Positions 6,906-12,682 of a stretch of 14,154 nt of DNA are shown in pieces. The stretch is taken from assembly GCA_004554245.1 (NCBI GenBank), contig SFND01000031.1, positions 1-14,154 on the forward strand, in the 5' to 3' direction. The position numbers were made by a program, and so were the translations under genes. Below the pieces are notes generated by a model. That model was not told where the DNA came from. It made no database searches and worked only from the letters and a program-made list of their open reading frames with translations. Numbering within the stretch: the first letter of the stretch is position 1; each line of letters starts with the position of its first letter. This stretch comes from Oribacterium sp. (lineage in GTDB: Bacteria > Bacillota_A > Clostridia > Lachnospirales > Lachnospiraceae).

Positions 6906-7215
6906 TTTTTCGCAATACTGCATATTATAGAATGAATGACATTATGTAATTTCAAGTTTGACGCAATACATGCCTTTTGAAAAATTCGACATTACCTCTA
7001 TCGTTAAATTCTTACACATATGCAAAATATTTAAGGATATAGCTAATGTCATTATTTTTAAACAAGCTCTATTGCGTCAAATATAATGTCAATATTTCTT
7101 TAGAACCTTTATTGCGTCAAACCAGGTAATGTCGAAATTTTTAAAAGTACCTTATTGTGTCAAATTTCAAAATAGATAATGTCATCTCATCTATTTAATG
7201 CTGTTTTGCGAAAAA
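6906..7215. repeat. Inverted array of six bipartite 38/39-bp units (candidate transposon-end or operator array)
   Basis: This fills most of the 416-nt gene-free gap between hisD and hisH and is much more AT-rich than the flanking genes. Each unit is TAATGTC, then 20 or 21 nt, then ATTGCGTCAAA or a variant. Reverse-oriented units: 6944-6906 and 6994-6957. Forward units: 7044-7081, 7084-7121, 7127-7164 and 7177-7215. The two outermost units both have a 21-nt spacer and end TTGCGAAAAA, so the array is bounded by imperfect inverted repeats of 39 bp (30 of 39 positions match by eye). The inner four have a 20-nt spacer. Units are separated by 2, 5 and 12 nt on the right and 12 nt on the left; the 49 nt between the two arms (6995-7043) hold nothing recognisable. 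No transposase is present. Confidence 0.75.
6924..6955 (-). promoter_or_regulatory. Possible promoter for hisH-hisA-hisF, inside the repeat array
   Basis: A consensus TATAAT lies at 6929-6924 on the minus strand. The best upstream partner, TTGAAA at 6955-6950, is 20 nt away, so the -35 is poor and an activator or another arrangement may apply. Transcription would start near 6917, about 60 nt before hisH. The box lies in the spacer of the leftmost array unit, and a TAATGTC core lies between the two hexamers. Confidence 0.4.
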
Positions 7216-7240
7216 TCTGCAGGATTGGAGCAGAACCTGC
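7211..7240 (-). terminator. Possible terminator after hisD
   Basis: On the minus strand a short stem, GCAGG (7240-7236) with CCTGC (7223-7219) and a 12-nt loop, is followed by AGA and a T-run (7215-7211). The T-run is also the outer end of the repeat array. The stem is short, so strength is uncertain. Confidence 0.35.
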
Positions 7241-7273
7241 CTGAATCCCGGTTTGCCTTATGAAAAATCCGAC

Positions 7274-8560
7274 TCAATCCCGGTCTTCTTTCCCGAAGCG
7301 GATGTCCACAGCACGGGCGTGGGCGGTGAGCCCTTCCTTATTCGCGAACATGGAGATCTTATCGTAGTCCTGTTCGAGGGCGTCCTTCGTGTAGTAGCTG
7401 TACTGCATCTTCTTCACGAAGTCGTCGACACCGAGCGGGCTGTAGAAGCGTGCCGTCCCGGAGGTCGGCAGCGTGTGGTTCGGGCCAGCGAAGTAGTCAC
7501 CGGTTGGCTCGGCATTGTAACGGCCGAGGAAGACGGAGCCGGCGTTCTTGATGAGCGGCAGGTAGTCAAACGGCTGGTCTACGCACACCTCCATGTGCTC
7601 CGGAGCGATGCGGTTCGCCGCGTCGATACCCTCACGGAGGTCATGGGCGACGATGATCTTTCCGTTGTGATCGATGGACGCCCGCGCGATCTCCTCCCGC
7701 TTCAGCTGCGCGAGCTGTACTTCGAGTTCCTGCTGCACCGCCTCGGCGAGCGCCATGGAATCCGTGATGAGCACCGCCGACGCATTCTTATCGTGCTCTG
7801 CCTGGCTCAGCAGATCCGCCGCCACGAAGCGCGGATCCGACTTGCCGTCCGCGAGCACCAGCACCTCCGACGGACCGGCGATCATATCGATCCCGACCTG
7901 TCCGAACACCTGCTTCTTCGCCTCGGCGACGAAGGCATTGCCCGGACCCACGATCTTATCGACGCGTGGAATCGACGCCGTGCCATATGCAAGCGCCGCC
8001 ACCGCCTGCGCGCCACCGACCTTGAAGATCCGGCCCACGCCTGCGACATGCGCCGCCGCCAGGATGTACGGATTGACCGAGCCCTCCTTGTTCGGTGGGG
8101 TCACCATGACGATCTCCTCGACGCCCGCGATCTTCGCCGGAATCGCATCCATCAGCACCGTCGACGGATACGCCGCCGTACCGCCCGGCACATAGAGGCC
8201 GACCTTCTCGAGTGGGATCACCCGCTGCCCGAGGATCACGCCCGGCTTGTCCGCCATGATGAAGCTGTTCCGCACCTGTTTACTGTGGAAGGCACGGATA
8301 TTGGCCGCCGCCTCCTCGAGCACCGCGATGAAGCCCGGCTCCACCTTCGCGAGCGCCGCCTCGATCTCCGCCGTACTCACGAGGAAATCCTCGACGTCGA
8401 CGTGGTCGAACTCCGCGCTGTACGCCCGCAGCGCCGCATCCCCCTCCGCACGCACGCGCGCGATGATGCCCTTTACGCTATCCTCGACGCTGGAGGTCGG
8501 CTCGAAGCGCGCGAAAATCTCCTCGTCTCTGATCTTTCCCATCTCGAAAATCTTAATCAT
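7274..8560 (-). CDS. hisD: Histidinol dehydrogenase
   Basis: Catalyses the last two steps, oxidising L-histidinol to L-histidine with two NAD+. 428 residues, full length. The four zinc-ligand positions are present: Gln253 and His256 (LLSQAEHD), Asp355 (EPTGDYFAGPNH) and His414 (EGLTAHARAV). The catalytic Glu-His pair is at 321-322 (APEHMEV), and VGPGN and AGPSE motifs are also seen. AGGAGA precedes the ATG, and the gene starts 10 nt after hisG. Normally hisH or hisB follows closely; here a 416-nt gap with a repeat array comes next. Confidence 0.98.
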   Translation of the reverse strand: MIKIFEMGKIRDEEIFARFEPTSSVEDSVKGIIARVRAEGDAALRAYSAEFDHVDVEDFLVSTAEIEAALAKVEPGFIAVLEEAAANIRAFHSKQVRNSFIMADKPGVILGQRVIPLEKVGLYVPGGTAAYPSTVLMDAIPAKIAGVEEIVMVTPPNKEGSVNPYILAAAHVAGVGRIFKVGGAQAVAALAYGTASIPRVDKIVGPGNAFVAEAKKQVFGQVGIDMIAGPSEVLVLADGKSDPRFVAADLLSQAEHDKNASAVLITDSMALAEAVQQELEVQLAQLKREEIARASIDHNGKIIVAHDLREGIDAANRIAPEHMEVCVDQPFDYLPLIKNAGSVFLGRYNAEPTGDYFAGPNHTLPTSGTARFYSPLGVDDFVKKMQYSYYTKDALEQDYDKISMFANKEGLTAHARAVDIRFGKEDRD

Positions 8561-8570
8561 GTCTCTTCTC

Positions 8571-9227
8571 CTAATGCTCCAGCTTCACGGCGTCTACCTT
8601 CTCGCCGCTCGCGACGATCTCCGCGAGACCGTCCCGTAAGCGCATGATCTCGTCATGCTTGAACTGGTAGCTTACCTTATTACAGATGAGGCGTGCACTG
8701 ATCGGCACGACCTCCGTCAGCACCTCGAGGTCGTTCTCCCGAAGTGTGTTGCCCGTCTCGACGATATCGAAGATGACATCGCTGAGGCCCAGGATCGGCG
8801 CGATCTCGATCGAACCGTTCAGCTTGATGATGTCGATGTCGCGACCGATGGACTCGTAGTAGCGGCTCGCCACATGCGCAAACTTCGTCGCGACCCGGAG
8901 CGTCCGCTCCTCGTTATCATAGAAATCCTTCGGGCCCGCCACGCACATGCGGCACTTGCCGAAGCCGAGGTCCAGCAGCTCGTACACATCCGGCTCGTAC
9001 TCGAGGAGGATGTCCGCACCGCAGACGCCGATGTCTGCCGCGCCACGCTCGACGTAGATCTCGACATCCGACGGCTTCACCCAGAAGTAGCGGATGCCCT
9101 TCTCCGGATTCTCGAAGGTGAGCTTCCGGTTCTTCTCGAGGATCGCCGGACAGTCGAAGCCGGCCTTCGCCATCATCGAGTAAGTCTTATCGCCGAGGCG
9201 GCCTTTCGCCAGTGCTACATTGATCAT
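8571..9227 (-). CDS. hisG: ATP phosphoribosyltransferase, catalytic subunit (short form)
   Basis: Condenses ATP with PRPP in the first committed step. 218 residues: the short form, without the C-terminal histidine-binding domain, which needs HisZ for activity and feedback control. Seen: ALAKGRL at the start, GAADIGVCGADIL, the PRPP-binding region DVIFDIVETGNTLREN, and VPISARLICN. Its ATG overlaps the hisZ stop in ATGA, so translation of the two subunits is coupled, in keeping with a hetero-oligomeric complex. Confidence 0.97.
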   Translation of the reverse strand: MINVALAKGRLGDKTYSMMAKAGFDCPAILEKNRKLTFENPEKGIRYFWVKPSDVEIYVERGAADIGVCGADILLEYEPDVYELLDLGFGKCRMCVAGPKDFYDNEERTLRVATKFAHVASRYYESIGRDIDIIKLNGSIEIAPILGLSDVIFDIVETGNTLRENDLEVLTEVVPISARLICNKVSYQFKHDEIMRLRDGLAEIVASGEKVDAVKLEH

Positions 9228-10432
9228 TTTAAGCCGCTCCCTTCTCCGATGTGGTTTTTCATTTCACCGGTCCGCATGGTCGATGCTTCCACGCCCGGCA
9301 CAGCATCACATGCTGCGCCTAAGACCGCGCCATCCGAAACTGTATCCTCGCGCGTCGCCAGCGCCTCCGCGTCACTGAGGCGCAGTGTCTGCCGCGCGGT
9401 GATCTTATGCTCGACGCGCGCCTGCTCCTCTATCCGGAGACTCCGCACCCGGAGGCCGCGCGCACTGAGCGCCCGCATGACCGCCGCCACCCGCGTCGCT
9501 TCGTCGCCCGCCGCATAGAGCACGAGCACATCGACGTCGGCATCCCGGCGCTTTGGACTATAGTTTGCGACGGTATCAAGGTCGAGGGCGAAGCCGATCG
9601 CGCCGACCTTCTTCCCCATCTTCTCCGGGAGACGATCATAGCGTCCACCCGACAGCACAGTGAATGGGATCTCCTCGACCGCACCCTGGAAGATCAGTCC
9701 GTTGTAATAATCCATGGAGTTCACCAGGGAGAAATCGAGATAGACGTACTGGAGCACACCGAAGGCCTCGAGGATATCACAGAGCTTCGCGAGGTGATCT
9801 GCCATCTGGGCAGAAGCATTGGAAATCGCAAAGGAGTGAAGCTCGGCAGCCCCCTCCCGGAACGGCCGGTACAGATCCGCGAGCAACTTCAGCGTCCGCG
9901 CACTCGCCTCCGTGAGCTTCCCCTCGCGCACCAGCGCATCGAAGCCCGCCGTGTTCTTCATCGAGAAGAGACGCAGCGCCTCCGCGATGGTGCTGTCCGT
10001 GAGGCCCATCGTCGCGAACATCTCCTGCAGGAAGGCCGCATCCGACACGCGGATCACGAAGCGCTCCCCGATCAGCTTCAGCGACTCCGCCGCGAGCGCG
10101 ATCACCTCGGCCTCCGAATACGCGTCGATCCGTCCGATGCACTCGATGCCCGACTGCAGGATCTCGCGGTAGTGACTGTCCTTCGGACGGTAGACCGTCT
10201 CGTTGTAGTAGACCTTTTCCTCCCCGCCGAGGTTCGACTTGATGATGCTGAGCGTCACATCCGGCTTCAGCGCCAGCAACGAACCATCGAGGTCCGTGAA
10301 GGTGATCAGCTGACTGGACTTCAGAAAATCCCGGTTGTCCGCGTAGAGATCATAAGGCTCAAATTTCGTCATCTTGAACTTCCGGTAGCCGAAGCGCTCG
10401 TAAAGCTCATTCAGTTTCTGTTCCGTCATCAT
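9224..10432 (-). CDS. hisZ: ATP phosphoribosyltransferase regulatory subunit
   Basis: A paralogue of histidyl-tRNA synthetase that lacks aminoacylation activity and forms the allosteric complex with short HisG. 402 residues. The class II synthetase-like core is visible: YDLYADNRDFLKSSQ and DLDGSLLALKPDVT, motif-2-like KVYYNETVYRP, IECIGR, and the later YYNGLIFQG and LSGGRYDRL. A C-terminal alpha/beta region (VDVLVLYAAGDEA) resembles the anticodon-binding domain. The start at 10432 has AGGAAGG 6 nt upstream; nearby ATGs at 10438 and 10429 are alternatives. Upstream codons to 10513 fall into a tandem repeat and are not part of the family. Confidence 0.93.
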   Translation of the reverse strand: MMTEQKLNELYERFGYRKFKMTKFEPYDLYADNRDFLKSSQLITFTDLDGSLLALKPDVTLSIIKSNLGGEEKVYYNETVYRPKDSHYREILQSGIECIGRIDAYSEAEVIALAAESLKLIGERFVIRVSDAAFLQEMFATMGLTDSTIAEALRLFSMKNTAGFDALVREGKLTEASARTLKLLADLYRPFREGAAELHSFAISNASAQMADHLAKLCDILEAFGVLQYVYLDFSLVNSMDYYNGLIFQGAVEEIPFTVLSGGRYDRLPEKMGKKVGAIGFALDLDTVANYSPKRRDADVDVLVLYAAGDEATRVAAVMRALSARGLRVRSLRIEEQARVEHKITARQTLRLSDAEALATREDTVSDGAVLGAACDAVPGVEASTMRTGEMKNHIGEGSGLK

Positions 10433-10473
10433 GTTCATCCTTCCTGCACCGCCCCCATGCGTCCCCTGTGCAG

Positions 10474-10563
10474 TTGTATCGTGTGGCCAATGCCTCGTCC
10501 GCTGCGTAGTCATCGCCCTTGTATCGTGTGGCCAATGCCTCGCTCGCTACGCAGTCATCGCCC
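10474..10563. repeat. Two-copy 45-bp tandem repeat between hisB and hisZ
   Basis: Copy 1 is 10474-10518, copy 2 is 10519-10563. Both begin TTGTATCGTGTGGCCAATGC and end TCATCGCCC; they differ at four positions (41 of 45 identical by eye). They occupy most of the 173-nt hisB-hisZ spacer, which carries no gene. Confidence 0.8.
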
Positions 10564-10605
10564 GGTCATCCAGTGCAGCGCAGCCATCACTTTGCCTCGA
10601 TCACA

Positions 10606-11214
10606 TCACTCCCCGGTCGGACTCGCGAGTACGCCCTTTGTGCTCGGGATATCGTTTGCGAAGCGCGTGTCGATCTCGACCGCCTCCCGCAGCACATGCG
10701 CGAGTCCCTTGAAGCAGCCCTCCGCGATGTGATGGCTGTTCTCGCCCGCGAGCTCTCGAATATGCAGTGTGATACCGGCGTTCAGCGCGAAGGCCTGGAA
10801 GAACTCCACCACGAGCTCCGTATCGAAGCTGCCGATCTTCTCCGTCTTAAACGGAATTTCACCATAGAAGCCGCCACGGCCGCTGATGTCCACCGCCACG
10901 AGGATGAGCGCCTCATCCATCGGCAGCGTCATGCTCGCATAGCGCCGAATCCCCTTCCGGTCGCCGAGCGCCTCCGACATCGCCTGCCCGAGCGTGATGC
11001 CGATATCCTCCACACTATGATGATCGTCGACCCAGGTATCCCCCTCGCAGGTGAGATTCATCTGAATCCCCGAGTGCCGGCTGAACAGCGTCATCATATG
11101 ATCGAAGAAACCGATCCCCGTCTTGATCTCCGACTCCTTGCCATCCCCATCGAGGTCCAGCCACAGCTGCACATCCGTCTCATTCGTCACCCGATTGATC
11201 TCTGCTACTCTCAT
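10606..11214 (-). CDS. hisB: Imidazoleglycerol-phosphate dehydratase
   Basis: Dehydrates imidazole glycerol phosphate to imidazole acetol phosphate at a di-manganese site. 202 residues, the stand-alone dehydratase without the N-terminal phosphatase domain found in enterobacteria. Metal-binding motifs are clear: GFFDHM near 35-40, DDHHSVED at 63-70, and ENSHHIAEG near 165. GGGAG lies 5 nt before the ATG. It is separated from hisC by 96 nt carrying a dispersed palindromic repeat. Confidence 0.98.
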   Translation of the reverse strand: MRVAEINRVTNETDVQLWLDLDGDGKESEIKTGIGFFDHMMTLFSRHSGIQMNLTCEGDTWVDDHHSVEDIGITLGQAMSEALGDRKGIRRYASMTLPMDEALILVAVDISGRGGFYGEIPFKTEKIGSFDTELVVEFFQAFALNAGITLHIRELAGENSHHIAEGCFKGLAHVLREAVEIDTRFANDIPSTKGVLASPTGE

Positions 11215-11234
11215 ATCTACTCCCTGAATCTCAT

Positions 11235-11313
11235 CTTAAGAATTTCGTAATGGGGTCAGACCCCATTAAATTTTCTTAATAGGGTCAGACCCCATTAAAT
11301 TTTTATAAACTCA
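11235..11313 (-). repeat. Dispersed palindromic repeat, copy I (79 bp, hisC-hisB spacer)
   Basis: Read on the minus strand it starts TGAGTTTATAAAAATTTAAT, holds two palindromes (one perfect GGGGTCTGACCCC, one with the last base pair broken) and ends TTACGAAATTCTTAAG. Its first three bases are the hisC stop codon. Copy II at 12620-12680 matches it apart from one palindrome being replaced by 2 nt. Confidence 0.8.
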
Positions 11314-12402
11314 GAACGTGAGGATGTCCCGCACGGTCTCGATAAACTGCGCCATCTCCTCCTCGGAGCCGATGCTGATGCGGTTGAAATTCGTGATCTT
11401 CGGATCATCGAAGTGGCGCACCAGCACGCCGTTATCCTTCAGGCGGAGATAGAGCTCCTTACCGGAGATCGCCGGGCTCTCTGCGAAGAGGAAATTCGTC
11501 TGGCTGTCCAGCACATGGAAGCCAAGCTTCTCCAGCTCTGTCCGCGTCCATGCACGATTCGCACGGATCTTCGCACAGTTCGCCTCGAAGTATGCCGTAT
11601 CCCGGAGCGCCTCCACCGCACACTTCATCGAGATGCGGTTCACGTTGTACGGGTTGTTCGAGTTCCGGAGCGTCTCCATGTCCTGAATCAGTGCCGCATC
11701 ACCGATCGCGAAGCCGACTCGAGCCCCCGCCATGCTGCGGGACTTCGAAAAGGTCTGCGTCACGAGCAGGTTCTTATACTTCTTTGTGAGCGGTACCGCA
11801 CTGATCGCCTGGTCCGCGAAATCCACATAGGCCTCGTCGATCATCACGACGTGGTCTGCATTGGCCTCACAGAGCTCTGCGATCGCGTCGAGCGAAATCG
11901 GAATCCCGGTCGGTGCGTTCGGGTTCGGGATCACGATGTTTTTCCCGATGCCTGCATGACCCCCGTCCGGCGTCTCCGGCCCGAGATAATCCGCGAGGTC
12001 GATCGTGAAATCCGCCCGCAGCGGCTTCACCTCCGTCGTCACCTGATTCAGCTGCGCGATCACCTTATAGAAGCTGTAGGTGATGTCCGGAAATGCGAAG
12101 CCGTCCTCGCCGAAGGCCATAAACGCGTAGTTCAGGCACTCATCCGAGCCGTTGCCAATGAATACATCAGACACGTCCACCTGAAAGCTTTCGCTGAGCT
12201 GCGCCTTCAGCGGCTTCAGCTCCGGGTCCGAGTAGAGCCGGAGGTCCATCGCCTCGGACGCATTGACCGCCGCGATCACCCCCGGCGCCGGCGGAAACGG
12301 CGACTCGTTCGTGTTTAACTTGATGTACTTCTTATCCTGCGGCTGCTCGCCCGGCGTGTACGGCGTCAGCGTACGGTATGCACTGCTTAAAAATCTGGAC
12401 AT
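11311..12402 (-). CDS. hisC: Histidinol-phosphate aminotransferase
   Basis: PLP enzyme that transaminates imidazole acetol phosphate with glutamate to histidinol phosphate. 363 residues, fold-type I aminotransferase. Seen: LNTNESPFPP near 29-38, GNGSDE at 83-88, NPNAPTG at 160-166, cofactor-contacting Asp189 and Tyr192 (MIDEAYVDF), and the PLP-lysine Lys220 in TFSKSRSMAGARVG. GGGAGG lies 6 nt before the ATG. It is the first his gene after a strong promoter, and its stop codon coincides with the first bases of a dispersed repeat. Confidence 0.97.
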   Translation of the reverse strand: MSRFLSSAYRTLTPYTPGEQPQDKKYIKLNTNESPFPPAPGVIAAVNASEAMDLRLYSDPELKPLKAQLSESFQVDVSDVFIGNGSDECLNYAFMAFGEDGFAFPDITYSFYKVIAQLNQVTTEVKPLRADFTIDLADYLGPETPDGGHAGIGKNIVIPNPNAPTGIPISLDAIAELCEANADHVVMIDEAYVDFADQAISAVPLTKKYKNLLVTQTFSKSRSMAGARVGFAIGDAALIQDMETLRNSNNPYNVNRISMKCAVEALRDTAYFEANCAKIRANRAWTRTELEKLGFHVLDSQTNFLFAESPAISGKELYLRLKDNGVLVRHFDDPKITNFNRISIGSEEEMAQFIETVRDILTF

Positions 12403-12480
12403 CTCGAACCTCCCGATGGTTTCCTATAAGTATACAACATGGCCGTGAATCTCGGTATAACAATTGATGATAGGAGTTGT

Positions 12481-12508
12481 TACTATGCTTTATTATAGTA
12501 GCATGGTA
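12481..12508 (-). other. Imperfect hairpin in the hisC leader
   Basis: Nine-base arms (12508-12500 and 12489-12481, one mismatch) around a 10-nt loop lie in the 115-nt leader of the hisC transcript. The 3' arm can instead pair with ACTATG near 12520-12515, so two structures compete. No T-run follows and no T-box signature is seen, so a regulatory role is speculative. Confidence 0.3.
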
Positions 12509-12523
12509 AAGTGCCATAGTGAG

Positions 12524-12552
12524 ATGATATAAAACGAAGCTACACATGTCAA
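12524..12552 (-). promoter_or_regulatory. Main promoter of the his cluster (hisC onward)
   Basis: TTGACA (12552-12547), exactly 17 nt, then TATCAT (12529-12524) on the minus strand: an almost consensus sigma-A promoter. It begins immediately after the pncB terminator T-run and predicts a start near 12517 and a leader of about 115 nt. Confidence 0.8.
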
Positions 12553-12586
12553 GAAAAAAATGAGGACCGGCGTTCCCTCCGGCCCT
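12552..12586 (-). terminator. Intrinsic terminator after pncB
   Basis: On the minus strand AGGGCCGG pairs with CCGGTCCT (8 bp, one G-T pair) around an 8-nt loop, followed by CA and seven T residues (12560-12554). It lies about 100 nt after the pncB stop and just upstream of the hisC promoter. Confidence 0.75.
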
Positions 12587-12595
12587 GAACTTTAT

Positions 12596-12608
12596 GGGGT
12601 CTGACCCC
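12596..12608. repeat. Isolated GGGGTCTGACCCC palindrome
   Basis: A third site of the same 13-bp palindrome found in the dispersed repeats, between copy II and the pncB terminator, without the conserved AT-rich flanks. Confidence 0.6.
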
Positions 12609-12619
12609 CTTACGATCGC

Positions 12620-12680
12620 CTTAAGACTTTCGTAATGATTTCTTAATGGGGTCAGACCCCATTAAATTTTTATAAACTCA
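12620..12680 (-). repeat. Dispersed palindromic repeat, copy II (61 bp, after pncB)
   Basis: Starts 2 nt after the pncB stop codon. It shares with copy I the 5' block TGAGTTTATAAAAATTTAAT, the GGGGTCTGACCC palindrome, ATTAAGAAA and the 3' block ending CTTAAG, but has one palindrome instead of two. Read on the plus strand the palindrome is followed by a T-rich stretch, so it could act as a terminator for antisense transcripts. Confidence 0.8.
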
Positions 12681-12682
12681 GC

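Noticed and set aside
6906..7215. CRISPR array
   Set aside because: Repeats are bipartite with a degenerate middle, occur in both orientations and are separated by only 2-12 nt; there are no unique spacers of 30 nt and no cas genes.
7242..7284. Direct repeat ACCGGGATTNAG at the end of hisD and about 30 nt downstream
   Set aside because: Twelve bases with one variable position, not adjacent to either array boundary, so it does not fit a target-site duplication; possibly a small tandem duplication of the hisD tail.
7253..8647. 464-codon plus-strand frame opposite hisD
   Set aside because: Antisense to a complete HisD; low-complexity Arg/Leu/His composition and no ribosome-binding site. The same holds for the long plus-strand frames at 2897-3850, 4615-5601, 5487-6215, 9407-10732, 11413-12318 and 13229-14119.
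11857..11880. GCATTGGCC block in hisC resembling the intergenic repeat core
   Set aside because: It encodes the family-conserved region before MIDEAY in HisC and lacks the second repeat block, so it is coincidental.
12403..12530. T-box riboswitch controlling the his genes
   Set aside because: No recognisable T-box bulge sequence and no terminator helix between the promoter and hisC.
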